Assembly (NCBI GenBank): GCA_027658995.1
Contig: JAQDQK010000004.1
Location: forward strand, 135,577-199,576
Length of the DNA stretch: 64,000 bases
Reading direction: 5' to 3'
Source: Propionibacteriaceae bacterium AM104-82
Lineage (GTDB): Bacteria; Actinomycetota; Actinomycetes; Propionibacteriales; Propionibacteriaceae
Shown here: positions 37,707-47,067 of the stretch, in pieces
Layout: the number at the start of each line of letters is the position of its first letter
Position numbering within the stretch: the first letter of the stretch is position 1
Position numbers and translations under genes: made by a program
Notes under the pieces: model-generated
Databases searched by the model: none
What the model saw: only the letters and a program-made list of their open reading frames with translations
Told to the model about the DNA's origin: nothing

Positions 37707-37778
37707 GCCCCCGTAGCTCAGGGGATAGAGCACCGCCCTCCGGAGGCGGGAGCCGAGGTTCGAATCCTCGCGGGGGCG
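37707..37778 (+). tRNA. tRNA-Arg (anticodon CCG)
   Basis: A full cloverleaf can be drawn: acceptor GCCCCCG/CGGGGGC, D-arm GCTC...GAGC, anticodon stem CCGCC/GGCGG with loop CTCCGGA (anticodon CCG at 37740-37742), T-arm CGAGG-TTCGAAT-CCTCG, discriminator G at 37778. CCA is not encoded. TAACCT at 37671-37676 could be the -10 box. Confidence 0.95.
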
Positions 37779-37826
37779 CCGACCAGCAGTGTCGGAGAAT
37801 TTCGACCGACGATGAGGAGGCCGAGG

Positions 37827-39113
37827 TTGTCACAGGCTGGAACCGCGCCGAAGGCCGGCACCTCCCTGCGCAGCCTCGAAGCTATCGCGTCGCTGATCCT
37901 CGTCTTCCTCGTCACCCGGCTCTTCACCGTCCTCACCCTTCGCCTCGAGTCCGTGAAGTTTGTCATCAACGACATCTCCTACTACGGCGCCAACCTGTAC
38001 GCCCTCCGCGAGGGCCAACCCGACGTGATGGCCGAGTACCCGATCCCAGCGGTATGGATCCTGCAGGCGCTGTACGAACTCTTTGGCGGCTACTACGAGT
38101 GGACGCCGTACTTCATGGTCACCTTCGTGCTGCTCGACGCGTTGGTGGCGATCTCCTTCTACCGGCACGGCAACCCTTGGGGCTGCCTGTTCTGGATCCT
38201 GTTCACCGGCGTCCAGGGCGCCGTCGTGTGGTCGCGATTCGACCTGATCCCCGCCGCTCTGGTGGCGTGGGCCTGCATGCTCGTGATGACGCACCCGAGG
38301 ATCGCGGGAGGGCTCGTCGGGCTCGGCGCGGCCATCAAACTGTGGCCCGCGCTGCTGATCGGCCCGATGCTCGCCCCCAACCCGCTGCGCGACAAGACCT
38401 CCCGAGGCCGCCTGATCGGCTTCGTCGTCGTCGGCTTCGGCCTTGCCGCCGCGTCGCTGCTGACGCACGGCTGGTCCCGCTCCGCCTCCCCCATCACCTG
38501 GCAGGGCAACCGCGGCCTGCAGGTCGAGTCGGTGCCCGCGAGCCCCCTGATGTTCCTGCGCACCTTCACCAACCAGCCGCTCTGGGAGACCTATCTCTCG
38601 GAGTTCAACGCCATCGAGATCCGCGGCGAGGCTCCCGGCGTGCAGTTCATGCTGCAGGTCTCGACCGTGCTGACGGCGCTGAGCATCCTGCTCGCGGCCT
38701 ACCTCAGCTACCGGCTGATCCGGAACCTGCGGATCGGCGACGCCCGGCTTCCGCAGGCGATCCTGCTCGCCATCCTGACGATCATCCTTGCGACCATCGT
38801 GGTGAACAAGACGCTCTCGCCGCAGTACATCCTGTGGCTCGGCGGCCCCGTCGCCGCGCTGTACATCCACCAGGGCACTGGGTGGCTGCGCAGGCACGTC
38901 AACGTGCTCGCGGTCGCCCTGGTTCTCGTCGGCGCGTTGACGCAGTTCACCTACCCGTGGGGCACCTACGGGATCATGGGCAACCCGCTCGGATCCGGCC
39001 CCGAGACGTCGGTCCTGCTGCTCAGGAACCTGACGCTCGTGGTGCTGACCGGGTACGCGTTGTATCTGACACTGAGGTCCAGCCGTCGTCGTGGCGACAC
39101 GGCGTCGGTTTGA
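37827..39113 (+). CDS. Polytopic membrane glycosyltransferase-like protein (GT87/DUF2029-like)
   Basis: 428 residues with about ten membrane helices. The first loop carries ISYYGANLYALREGQPDVMAEYP, with an acidic/aromatic pattern typical of GT-C-type polyprenyl-linked mannosyltransferases; later helices include WSRFDLIPAALVAWACMLV and SPQYILWLGGPVAALYI. TTG 37827 is preferred because AGGAGG lies 7 nt upstream; ATG 37812 would put that sequence inside the gene. The sugar and acceptor are unknown. Confidence 0.75.
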   Translation: MSQAGTAPKAGTSLRSLEAIASLILVFLVTRLFTVLTLRLESVKFVINDISYYGANLYALREGQPDVMAEYPIPAVWILQALYELFGGYYEWTPYFMVTFVLLDALVAISFYRHGNPWGCLFWILFTGVQGAVVWSRFDLIPAALVAWACMLVMTHPRIAGGLVGLGAAIKLWPALLIGPMLAPNPLRDKTSRGRLIGFVVVGFGLAAASLLTHGWSRSASPITWQGNRGLQVESVPASPLMFLRTFTNQPLWETYLSEFNAIEIRGEAPGVQFMLQVSTVLTALSILLAAYLSYRLIRNLRIGDARLPQAILLAILTIILATIVVNKTLSPQYILWLGGPVAALYIHQGTGWLRRHVNVLAVALVLVGALTQFTYPWGTYGIMGNPLGSGPETSVLLLRNLTLVVLTGYALYLTLRSSRRRGDTASV

Positions 39114-39176
39114 TTGGGTAAGCTTCCTTTTCAGCAGCCGCAGGCGCCTGCGGTCGTAGTCCACACAGAGGGGATC

Positions 39177-42100
39177 GTGGCCACCGCCACAAGGCATATG
39201 TCAGCACCTGACTCCATTGACGCATTCGGGGCCAACTCCTGGCTGATCGACGAGATGCGGGAGGCCTACGAGGCCGACCCAGAGTCCGTCGATCCGTCCT
39301 GGCGAGAGTTCTTCGCCGCAGAGAAGGCCGACCCTGGCGACCGGACCGAGGCTCAGCCCCGGGTCGCCGCCCAGACCGAGCCGAAGAGGCCCGAGGCCCC
39401 CGCGGCCACGACCGAAGCGACCCCTCCCCCGCAGCCAGCGGCCAAGCCCGCGACCCCCGCGCCCGCGGCGAAGCCGGCAGCGCAGCCCACACCTCAGCCC
39501 GAGCCGAAGGCCGAGGAGAAGCCCGCCAGCAAGCCGCAGGTGGAGCCCGTCCGCAAGGGCGCTGGCGCCCCCGCCAACCCCGGTAGCGGCGCGGGCCTTT
39601 CCGCCAACGCGCCGAACCCGTCGCTGCGCCCCGAGCCGAGCGCCGCCGAGCCCACCTATGTGGTGATGCGCGGCGCCCCGATGCGCACCGCCAAGAACAT
39701 GGACGCCTCGCTGACGGTGCCCACCGCGACCTCGGTGCGTTCGGTCCCCATGAAACTGGTCATCGACCAGCGCACGGTGATCAACAACTTCCTGCGCACC
39801 TCCAAGGGCGGCAAGGTCTCGTTCACCCACATCGTCGGCTACGCGATGGTGCAGGCCCTCAAGGCGCTCCCCGACATGAACAACGCCTACACGGTGGTCG
39901 AGGGCAAGCCGAACCTGGTGCAGAACCCGAGCATCAACCTCGGCATCGCCATCGATCTGAAGAAGGGCGACACCCGCCAACTGCTGGTGCCCAACATCAA
40001 GGGCTGCGAGAACCTCGACTTCTTCCAGTTCTGGTCCGCCTACGAGCAGGTGATCGCCAAGGCGCGCGCCGGCGAACTGCAGGTCAGCGACTTCGCGGGC
40101 ACCACCGCCTCGCTCACCAACCCGGGCGGCATCGGCACCAACCACTCGGTGCCGCGCCTGATGACCGGCCAGGGCATGATCCTCGGCGTCGGCAACATCG
40201 ACTACCCGGCCGAGTTCCAGGGCATGAGCCCCTCGCGCATCACCGACCTCGCCGTCAGCAAGATCACGACGCTGACCAGCACGTATGACCACCGCGTCAT
40301 CCAGGGCGCCACGTCGGGCGAGTTCCTGAAGAAGATGCACTCGCGACTGCTCGGCGAGGAGGGCTTCTACGACAAGATCTTCGAGGCGCTCCGCATCCCC
40401 TACGAGCCGCTGCGCTGGTCCCCCGACATCTCGGCGCACCGCGACCAGCAGGTCTCCAAGACCGCCCGCGTGCTCGAACTGGTCAACGCGTACCGCACCT
40501 TCGGCCACCTTGTCGCCGACACCGACCCGCTCGAGTACCGGCAGCGCTCGCAGGAGGACCTGCGCCTCGAGAGCCACGGCCTGAGCATCTGGGACCTCGA
40601 CCGCGAGTTCGCCGTCGGGACCCTCAGCGGCAACGAGCGCGTCTACCTGACGCTGCGCGAGATCATCTCGATCCTGCAGGACTCCTACACCCGCACCGTC
40701 GGCGTCGAGTACATGCACATCGCAGACATCCGGCAGCGCGAGTGGTTCCAGCAGCGCATGGAGGTCCCGCACCAGCCCCTCACGCACGAGGAGCACATGC
40801 ACGCGCTCGACAAGCTCAACGAGGCGGAGGTCTTCGAGACCTTCCTGCAGACGAAGTTCGTCGGCCAGAAGCGGTTCTCGCTCGAGGGCGGCGAGTCGCT
40901 GATCGTGCTGCTCGACGAGATCGCGCAGCAGGCGGCAAACGACTCCCTCGACGAGGTCTGCATCGGCATGCCGCACCGCGGCCGCCTCAACGTGCTCGCC
41001 AACATCGTCGGCAAGAAGTACGCGCAGATCTTCAAGGAGTTCGACGGCGTCCTCGACACCACCGGCACCGGCGACGTGAAGTACCACCTGGGCGCCGAGG
41101 GCACCTTCGTGGCGGCGAACGGCGCCACCATCAAGGCATCCGTGGCGGCGAACCCGTCGCACCTCGAGGCCGTCAACCCGGTGCTGCAGGGCATCACGCG
41201 CGCCAAGCAGGACACGCTGAAGGCCACCGACCACCCGGTGCTCGCCCTCACGCTGCACGGCGACGCGTCCTTCGCAGGCCAGGGCGTCGTGTTCGAGACC
41301 CTGCAGATGAGCCAGTTGCGCGGCTACAAGACCGGCGGCACCATCCACGTGGTCGTCAACAACCAGGTCGGCTTCACCACCGCTCCCACCGAGTCGCGCA
41401 GTTCGACCTACTCCACCGACGTCGCGAAGGCCATCTCGGCCCCCGTGCTGCACGTCAACGGGGACGACCCCGACTCCTGCATCCGGGCGGCGCGCATCGC
41501 GTTCGACTACCGGCAGAAGTTCCACCGCGACGTCGTCATCGACCTGGTCTGCTACCGCAGGCGTGGTCACAACGAGGGCGACGACCCGAGCTTCACGCAG
41601 CCCAACATGTACGACCTGATCGAGCAGAAGCGCTCGACGCGGCGCCTCTACACCGAGTCGCTGATCGGCCGTGGCGACATCTCGATGTCGGACGCCGAGG
41701 ACGTCATGAACCGGTTCCGCAGCCGGCTCGAGAACGTGTTCCGCGAGGTCCGCGACAGCGCTGCGGCAGACGACGACTACACGCGCGTGCCGTACTACCC
41801 GACAAAGCCCGACGAGCGTCTCACGGAGATCACGCCGGAGATGATGCAGGCCATCGCGAACGTGCACACGCAGTTCCCGGAGGGCTTCACGCCGCACCCG
41901 AAGGTCAAGCCCCAGCTTGAGCGCCGCGCACACGCGATCCTGGAGGGCCCCATCGACTGGGCGACCGCCGAGATCATCGCGTTCGGCTCGCTGCTGATGG
42001 AGCGTCGCCCCGTCCGGCTCGCCGGTCAGGACTCGCGCCGCGGCACCTTCTCGCAGCGCTTCGCCGCCATCGTCGACCGGGTCACCAACGAGGCGTGGGT

Positions 42101-42995
42101 GCCTCTGAAGCACCTCACCGACGACCAGGCATCCTTCGACGTGTTCGACTCGCTGCTCAGCGAGTACGCCGCCCTCGGCTTCGAGTACGGCTACTCCGTG
42201 GCGCGCCCCGACGCGCTGGTGCTGTGGGAGGCGCAGTTCGGCGACTTCGTCAACGGCGCCCAGACCATCTCGGACGAGTTCGTCGCGGCCGGCAACGCCA
42301 AGTGGGGCCAGAAGTCCGGCGTCGTGCTGCTCCTGCCGCACGGCTACGAGGGCCAGGGCCCCGACCACAGCTCGGCCCGCATCGAGCGGTGGCTGCAGTT
42401 GTGCGCCGAGAACGCGCTGGCCGTGTGCCAGCCGTCGACGCCTGCCAGCTACTTCCACCTGCTGCGCCAGCACGCCTACGTCAACTACCACCGCCCCGTG
42501 GTGATCGCGACGCCCAAGTCGATGCTGCGCAACAAGCTGGCGACCTCCGACCCGAGCGACTTCACCTCGGGCAAGTGGCAGCCCGTGCTCGACGATCCGA
42601 CCATCGAGGATCCGAGCAAGGTGAAGCGCCTGGTGCTGTGCTCCGGAAAGGTCCGCTGGGACCTGGTGGCGGCCCGCGAGAAGGCCGGTCACGACGGCAG
42701 CGTCGCGATCATCGCCCTCGAACGGCTGTACCCGCTTCCCGACGAGGAACTGGCAGAGGTGCTGCGCCGCTACGCGCACGTCACCGACGTCCGCTTCGTG
42801 CAGGACGAGCCGGAGAACCAGGGCGCCTGGCCGTTCCTGTCCGCGCACCTGCCCGCCGCCGTCGCCAAGCACTTCCCGGAGTTCAACCTCGACATGCAGT
42901 TGGTGGCGCGTCCGTGGTCCTCTGCCCCATCCGTCGGATCGCTCAAGGTCCACAAGGCCCAGGAGGAAGAACTCCTCGACGCCGCGCTAGGGTGA
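39177..42995 (+). CDS. kgd: Multifunctional 2-oxoglutarate dehydrogenase E1/E2 (Kgd)
   Basis: 1272 residues from GTG 39177; ATG 39198 is an alternative. Order: short E1 docking start (DAFGANSWLIDEMREAYEADPESVDPSWREFF), an Ala/Pro/Lys-rich linker (~55-165), a succinyltransferase domain without lipoyl domain (catalytic His372 in STYDHRVIQGA), then the thiamine-diphosphate E1 domain (GMPHRGRLNVLANIVG near residue 600, GDASFAGQGVVFETLQMS). This matches mycobacterial Kgd, which oxidises or decarboxylates 2-oxoglutarate in the TCA cycle. The gene is full length and followed directly by a tiny DUF6104 gene. Confidence 0.96.
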   Translation: MATATRHMSAPDSIDAFGANSWLIDEMREAYEADPESVDPSWREFFAAEKADPGDRTEAQPRVAAQTEPKRPEAPAATTEATPPPQPAAKPATPAPAAKPAAQPTPQPEPKAEEKPASKPQVEPVRKGAGAPANPGSGAGLSANAPNPSLRPEPSAAEPTYVVMRGAPMRTAKNMDASLTVPTATSVRSVPMKLVIDQRTVINNFLRTSKGGKVSFTHIVGYAMVQALKALPDMNNAYTVVEGKPNLVQNPSINLGIAIDLKKGDTRQLLVPNIKGCENLDFFQFWSAYEQVIAKARAGELQVSDFAGTTASLTNPGGIGTNHSVPRLMTGQGMILGVGNIDYPAEFQGMSPSRITDLAVSKITTLTSTYDHRVIQGATSGEFLKKMHSRLLGEEGFYDKIFEALRIPYEPLRWSPDISAHRDQQVSKTARVLELVNAYRTFGHLVADTDPLEYRQRSQEDLRLESHGLSIWDLDREFAVGTLSGNERVYLTLREIISILQDSYTRTVGVEYMHIADIRQREWFQQRMEVPHQPLTHEEHMHALDKLNEAEVFETFLQTKFVGQKRFSLEGGESLIVLLDEIAQQAANDSLDEVCIGMPHRGRLNVLANIVGKKYAQIFKEFDGVLDTTGTGDVKYHLGAEGTFVAANGATIKASVAANPSHLEAVNPVLQGITRAKQDTLKATDHPVLALTLHGDASFAGQGVVFETLQMSQLRGYKTGGTIHVVVNNQVGFTTAPTESRSSTYSTDVAKAISAPVLHVNGDDPDSCIRAARIAFDYRQKFHRDVVIDLVCYRRRGHNEGDDPSFTQPNMYDLIEQKRSTRRLYTESLIGRGDISMSDAEDVMNRFRSRLENVFREVRDSAAADDDYTRVPYYPTKPDERLTEITPEMMQAIANVHTQFPEGFTPHPKVKPQLERRAHAILEGPIDWATAEIIAFGSLLMERRPVRLAGQDSRRGTFSQRFAAIVDRVTNEAWVPLKHLTDDQASFDVFDSLLSEYAALGFEYGYSVARPDALVLWEAQFGDFVNGAQTISDEFVAAGNAKWGQKSGVVLLLPHGYEGQGPDHSSARIERWLQLCAENALAVCQPSTPASYFHLLRQHAYVNYHRPVVIATPKSMLRNKLATSDPSDFTSGKWQPVLDDPTIEDPSKVKRLVLCSGKVRWDLVAAREKAGHDGSVAIIALERLYPLPDEELAEVLRRYAHVTDVRFVQDEPENQGAWPFLSAHLPAAVAKHFPEFNLDMQLVARPWSSAPSVGSLKVHKAQEEELLDAALG

Positions 42996-42999
42996 CGCC

Positions 43000-43176
43000 A
43001 TGTATTTCACCGACCGCGGGCTCGAGGAGCTCGTCGATCGGCGCGGCCACGAGGAGATCACCTTCGAGTGGCTCGCCGATCAGTTGCGCACCTTTGTTGA
43101 CCTGAACCCGGAGTTCGAGACTCCGGTCGAGCGGCTGGCCTCCTGGCTGGCCCGGCTCGACGATGAGGAGGACTGA
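43000..43176 (+). CDS. DUF6104 small protein (58 aa)
   Basis: MYFTDRGLEELVDRRGHEEI is followed by TFEWLADQLRTFVDLNPEFETPVERLASWLARLDDEED in all 58 residues. It is a soluble acidic helical protein commonly found next to kgd in actinobacteria; function unknown. It sits 4 bp after kgd and ends immediately before the galK ATG, with the galK ribosome-binding site (GAGGAGG) inside its last codons. Confidence 0.85.
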   Translation: MYFTDRGLEELVDRRGHEEITFEWLADQLRTFVDLNPEFETPVERLASWLARLDDEED

Positions 43177-44319
43177 ATGCTCGACCTCGACGCACTGCGT
43201 CAGCGCTACCAGGAGGTGGCGGATGCCGCGCCCGAGGGTCTGTGGTTCTCGCCCGGCCGGGTCAACCTGATCGGCGAACACACCGACTACAACGACGGCT
43301 TCGTGCTGCCGTTCGCGCTCGACAGGAAGGCGGTGCTCGCCGCGGGTCGTCGCGACGACGACACCCTGGTGATCGTCTCCCTGGAACTCGGCGAGCAGGT
43401 CACCCTGCCGCTGGCCGACCTGGCCCCGGGCCAGGAAGGCTGGTCCGCGTACCTGGCGGGCGTCGTGTGGGCGCTGCGCGAGGCGGGCCACGACGTCGGG
43501 GGCGCCACGCTGGTGCTGACCTCCGACGTGCCGCTCGGCGCCGGGCTGTCCAGTTCGGCAGCGATCGAGTGTGCGACGGTGGCCGCGATGGCCGACCTGT
43601 ACGGCCTCGACATCGCCCCGATGGACCGGGCGAAGCTGGCCCGGGTCGCCGAGAACGCCTATGTCGGCGCCCCGACGGGGCTGCTCGACCAGGCCGCGAG
43701 CACGCTGTGCGAGAAGGACGCGGGCCTGTTCCTGGACTGCCGCTCGCTGGAGGCCGAGCAGGTCCCGCTTCCGCTCGCGGAGCAGGGCCTCGAGATCCTG
43801 GTGCTCGACACCAGGACCCCGCACAGCCACGTCGACGGCGAGTACGGCGCGCGCCGCGCATCCTGCGAGGAGGCCGCCGCGCTGCTGGGGGTCCCCGCGC
43901 TGCGCGACGTCACCGACCTGGACGCGGCGCTGTCCCAACTGGACGACGAGACGATGCGGCGCCGGGTGCGCCACATCGTCACGGAGAACGCGCGCGTGCT
44001 CGACGCCTTCGACGTCGCCAAGAGCGGCCACCTGGCCGACCTTGCGCCCCTCTTGGACGCCTCGCACGCGTCGATGCGCGACGACTACGAGATCACCGTC
44101 CCGACCGTCGACCTCGCCGTCGAGCAGGCCCGACGCTCCGGCGCGCTCGGCGCCCGGATGACGGGCGGCGGGTTCGGTGGCTGCATCATCGCGCTTGCCC
44201 CGTCGGGTCAGGGTGAGCGGATCGGCTCGGAGGTCGCGGCCGCCTTCGCGGAGGCCGGCTACGCGGCACCCGAATGGTTCACGGTGCTCCCCGCGCCGGG
44301 AGCAGGCCGACTGGCCTAG
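43177..44319 (+). CDS. galK: Galactokinase
   Basis: 380 residues of the GHMP family. Galactokinase signature GRVNLIGEHTDYNDGFVLPFAL (residues 27-48), ATP loop PLGAGLSSSAAIE, and TGGGFGGCIIAL near the C-terminus. It converts galactose to galactose-1-phosphate. No galT or galE is next to it. It may serve the putative alpha-galactosidase operon at 1.8-6.7 kb (inference). Its TAG stop shares CTAG (44316-44319) with the convergent gene. Confidence 0.95.
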   Translation: MLDLDALRQRYQEVADAAPEGLWFSPGRVNLIGEHTDYNDGFVLPFALDRKAVLAAGRRDDDTLVIVSLELGEQVTLPLADLAPGQEGWSAYLAGVVWALREAGHDVGGATLVLTSDVPLGAGLSSSAAIECATVAAMADLYGLDIAPMDRAKLARVAENAYVGAPTGLLDQAASTLCEKDAGLFLDCRSLEAEQVPLPLAEQGLEILVLDTRTPHSHVDGEYGARRASCEEAAALLGVPALRDVTDLDAALSQLDDETMRRRVRHIVTENARVLDAFDVAKSGHLADLAPLLDASHASMRDDYEITVPTVDLAVEQARRSGALGARMTGGGFGGCIIALAPSGQGERIGSEVAAAFAEAGYAAPEWFTVLPAPGAGRLA

Positions 44320-44711
44320 GACGCGGTGCCGTCGGTCGCGCGCTGCAACTCGCCGCGACCGACGGCAAGCACCGACGCCACCAGCGTGGCGAGCACGAAC
44401 GGCGCGATCACCAGCATCAGCACGAACTGCGTCCGGTCCTCACTTGTCAGGAAACTGCCGACCGCCAACGCGTGCAGCAGCGACGACGCGACGATCAGGC
44501 CGAGCGCCCACGAGCGGCCGCGCAGCACCAGCCAAGCGATCAGGATCAGCAGCGCGCCGTAGCCGATCAGCATGGCCCCGACGCCGAGACCGAACGTGCG
44601 CGAGTTGGCCACCAGCGCCGCGATTCCGCTCACCACGAAGGCGAGCCCCGTCAAGGCCGTCAGGATGATGGCGACCGCGAGCAGGGGTCGGCGCAGCAGG
44701 CTAAGGTTCAC
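44316..44711 (-). CDS. Four-helix membrane protein, unknown function
   Basis: 131 residues from GTG 44711. Four hydrophobic segments (LLAVAIILTALTGLAFVVSGIAALV, LGVGAMLIGYGALLILIAWLVL, WALGLIVASSLLHALAV, FVLMLVIAPFVLATLVASVLAVG) and no other motif. I do not recognise the family. The ribosome-binding site is weak. It is divergent from whiB. Confidence 0.65.
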   Translation of the reverse strand: MNLSLLRRPLLAVAIILTALTGLAFVVSGIAALVANSRTFGLGVGAMLIGYGALLILIAWLVLRGRSWALGLIVASSLLHALAVGSFLTSEDRTQFVLMLVIAPFVLATLVASVLAVGRGELQRATDGTAS

Positions 44712-44795
44712 GCAACGAAGCCTGCCAAGGCCGCCGCCGTCGATCAAGCCGACCGACATATTTGTTAAGAACAACCCTCCCCCGGCGAGCATCTA

Positions 44796-44824
44796 TTGCC
44801 TATCGTTGGTCCCGGGGGTAACCT
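44796..44824 (+). promoter_or_regulatory. Possible whiB promoter
   Basis: TTGCCT (44796-44801), 17 bp, then TAACCT (44819-44824). Both are partial matches. About 58 bp of leader would follow, with AAGGAG 7-8 nt before the whiB ATG. Confidence 0.3.
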
Positions 44825-44882
44825 GCATAAGCTTGCGGAGCCTTCCGCAGCACATTGACCCTGCCACAGAAGGAGCACAACT

Positions 44883-45134
44883 ATGGATTGGCGCCACAAG
44901 GCTGCCTGCCTCACTGAGGATCCGGAGTTGTTCTTTCCCGTTGGCAACACTGGTCCGGCGCTGCAGCAGATCGAAGAGGCCAAGAAGATCTGCGCCCGTT
45001 GCGTCGTTCGTGAACAGTGCCTCGCGTGGGCCCTTGAGGCCGGCCAGGACCACGGCGTGTGGGGTGGCCTGAGCGAGGACGAGCGCCGCGCCATCAAGCG
45101 CCGCGCCGCGCGCTCCCGCCTGCGCAACTCCTGA
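44883..45134 (+). CDS. WhiB-family iron-sulfur transcription regulator (WhiB1/WblE-like)
   Basis: 83 residues, MDWRHKAACLTEDPELFFPV onward, nearly the same plan as mycobacterial WhiB1. The [4Fe-4S] ligands are Cys9, Cys37, Cys40 and Cys46, followed by the GVWGGLSEDERR motif and a basic DNA-binding tail. WhiB1 binds the housekeeping sigma factor and responds to nitric oxide. A strong AGAAGGAG precedes the ATG. Confidence 0.95.
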   Translation: MDWRHKAACLTEDPELFFPVGNTGPALQQIEEAKKICARCVVREQCLAWALEAGQDHGVWGGLSEDERRAIKRRAARSRLRNS

Positions 45135-45136
45135 GG

Positions 45137-46573
45137 CTAGGCCCTCGGCACCGGCAGTTCGATCCGGGCGACCGTCCCCTGCGCGTCCGTGCGGTTGGCG
45201 ATGGACAGGGTGCCGTGCAGGTCGTGCATGAGCGTCGAGATGATCGACAGCCCCAACGACTTCTGGTTGCCCAACCTGAAGTCCTCCGGCAGCCCCTGGC
45301 CGCCGTCGAGGATCGAGACGGCCAACTGCTGGCCCTTCCGCTCCGGGAGCACCTCGACCAGGCCTGACGAACTGTTCAGGCCGTGCTCGATGGCGTTCTG
45401 GCACAACTCGGTGATGATCATCGACAGCGACGTCGCCATGTCGGCGGGAACCACCCCGAAGGTGCCGCGGCGCACCGCGCGGACCGTGCCGTTCGACGCG
45501 GCGAGGTCGCCGACCATGTCGAGGATCTTGTCGCACACCTCGTCGAAGGAGACCTCCTCCACCAGCGAGTAGGACAGCGTCTCGTGCACCATCGCGATCG
45601 AGGAGACGCGCCGCATCGCGTCCCGGAGCGCCTCCTTGCCCTCCGGCGACTCCAGCCTGCGCGACTGCATCCGCAGCAGCGCGGCCACCGTCTGCAGGTT
45701 GTTCTTGACGCGGTGGTGGATCTCGCGGATGGTGGCGTCCTTGGTGACGAGCATCCGGTCGCGGCGCCGCAGGTCGGTCGTGTCGCGGCAGAGCACCAGC
45801 ATCCCGGCGGAGGTCGTCTCGAACCAGAGCGGCAGCACCACGAAGCGCATCGACGCGCTGTGGGTCTCAACATCGAACTCAAGCGTCAGGCGCCCGTCGA
45901 TGTCGGCGTTGACCGTCTGCCCGACCGACTCGACGCCGCGGCGCAGCGTGCGCGTCAGGTCGCGGAAGTGCTCGCCCTCGATGTCGCCCTGCGCCCCGAG
46001 CCTGCGGTAGCCGGTGATCGCGTTGGGGCTGGCGTAGGAGATGATCCCGTCTGGCTGGACCCGCAGCACGCCGTCGGCGGGTCGCGGCGCGAGCGCCTTG
46101 TCCGACGGCGGCACGAGCGGGAACTCGCCGCGCATCAGCATCTGGGTGAGGATCTCGGCGGCCTCCAGGAAGTTCTCCTCGAGCGCCCCGGTTGCCCGCA
46201 TGCCCATCTGGTTGGTGTGCCGCTCGATGACGGCGATCGGGTGGCCGTTGCGGATCACGGGGATCGCCCACACGTCGACAGGGATGCCAGCGCTGATCGC
46301 GTTGTTGCTCGTCTCGGAGATCTCGTGGGTCATGTAGGCGACCGTGACCTGATGCTCGGGGTCGTACTCGATGCGCTCCCCCACGATGTCGTCCTCGAGG
46401 GCCGTGGGGCCCGTCACGGGACGGATCTGCGCGGTGCACTCGAACGTGTCGCCCTCGTCGAGTGCCCTCCACAGAACCAGATCCGAGAAGCTCAGATCCG
46501 CGAGGAGGTGCCACTGGGAGACGAAGGCGTCGAGCCACTCGTCGTCGGTCATCCGGTCTACTGCTCGTGCCAC
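45137..46573 (-). CDS. PdtaS-like sensor histidine kinase
   Basis: 478 residues from GTG 46573. A GAF-like N-terminal domain (HLLADLSFSDLVLWRAL...), a PAS-like domain (GIISYASPNAITGYRRLG), the HisKA_2 phosphorylation motif REIHHRVKNNLQTVAALLRMQ, and a C-terminal ATPase domain (ITELCQNAIEHGL, DGGQGLP). The order and sequence fit PdtaS, the cytosolic kinase that controls the RNA-binding antiterminator PdtaR. PdtaR is not in the window. Confidence 0.93.
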   Translation of the reverse strand: MARAVDRMTDDEWLDAFVSQWHLLADLSFSDLVLWRALDEGDTFECTAQIRPVTGPTALEDDIVGERIEYDPEHQVTVAYMTHEISETSNNAISAGIPVDVWAIPVIRNGHPIAVIERHTNQMGMRATGALEENFLEAAEILTQMLMRGEFPLVPPSDKALAPRPADGVLRVQPDGIISYASPNAITGYRRLGAQGDIEGEHFRDLTRTLRRGVESVGQTVNADIDGRLTLEFDVETHSASMRFVVLPLWFETTSAGMLVLCRDTTDLRRRDRMLVTKDATIREIHHRVKNNLQTVAALLRMQSRRLESPEGKEALRDAMRRVSSIAMVHETLSYSLVEEVSFDEVCDKILDMVGDLAASNGTVRAVRRGTFGVVPADMATSLSMIITELCQNAIEHGLNSSSGLVEVLPERKGQQLAVSILDGGQGLPEDFRLGNQKSLGLSIISTLMHDLHGTLSIANRTDAQGTVARIELPVPRA

Positions 46574-46663
46574 GATGCCAACTCTGCCATGCCGGGCTTT
46601 TTCATGACGACCCGGTTCTGGCACAATGTGGTGTCCGCAGATTCAGCCACGAGGAGTCCCGAT

Positions 46664-46738
46664 ATGGGTAAGACCGGTCGCAAGCGCCGCGCGCGTCGCA
46701 AGAACAAGGCCAACCACGGCAAGCGTCCCAACGCCTGA
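46664..46738 (+). CDS. Ribosomal protein bL37 (24 aa, AURKAIP1/COX24 type)
   Basis: MGKTGRKRRARRKNKANHGK plus RPNA. The ending KANHGKRPNA is the hallmark of actinobacterial bL37, a very small basic large-subunit protein seen in mycobacterial ribosome structures. GAGGAG lies 8-9 nt upstream, and a canonical terminator follows 24 bp after the stop, so this is a single-gene unit. It is easily missed because of its length. Confidence 0.92.
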   Translation: MGKTGRKRRARRKNKANHGKRPNA

Positions 46739-46762
46739 GCCGTCGCCTCGACGAGGCAGATA

Positions 46763-46785
46763 AGCCCCCGCTGTGTGCGGGGGCT
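46763..46785 (+). terminator. Terminator after the bL37 gene
   Basis: Perfect hairpin AGCCCCCGC-TGTGT-GCGGGGGCT followed by TCTTCATG. It may also stop transcription from the convergent rsrA. Confidence 0.85.
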
Positions 46786-46800
46786 TCTTCATGTCCTGGG

Positions 46801-47067
46801 TCACCGACGGGTGATGCGCATCGTCTGGATCCGCGCAGCCAGCGTTGCAGGGGCCTTGTCGACCGGCTGGCTGCGCACGATCATCTCGGTGATCGTCGAT
46901 TCGATCTCGAAGTTCTCCATACATCGCTCGCACGCGTGCAGGTGGATCCGGATGGCGTCGGCGTCGGCCTCGACCAGTTCGTCGTGGAGGAAGGCGTGGA
47001 CGCGGGCGAGGGCCTGCACGCACTCGTCCATCTCGTCATGTTCCTGGGACATACCCATGGCGCTCAT
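46801..47067 (-). CDS. rsrA: Anti-sigma factor RsrA-like (mycothiol system, zinc-binding)
   Basis: 88 residues. Zinc-binding anti-sigma pattern: Cys16, then His42-x3-Cys46-x2-Cys49 (HLHACERC). In RsrA, oxidation of the cysteines releases zinc and frees sigma-R to activate thiol-stress genes. The start overlaps the sigR stop (TGATG) and follows GGAGGGAGGA, so the two are coupled. Confidence 0.93.
   Translation of the reverse strand: MSAMGMSQEHDEMDECVQALARVHAFLHDELVEADADAIRIHLHACERCMENFEIESTITEMIVRSQPVDKAPATLAARIQTMRITRR

Noticed and set aside
37531-37833. 101-codon upstream extension of lysA
   Set aside because: It would be antisense to the tRNA-Arg gene, and family members start near MTHMHIAGS.
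39201-42953. 1250-codon open frame antisense to kgd
   Set aside because: High GC keeps antisense frames open. The sense frame has complete Kgd domains, and the antisense product is low-complexity Arg/Val/Asp/His without a family match.
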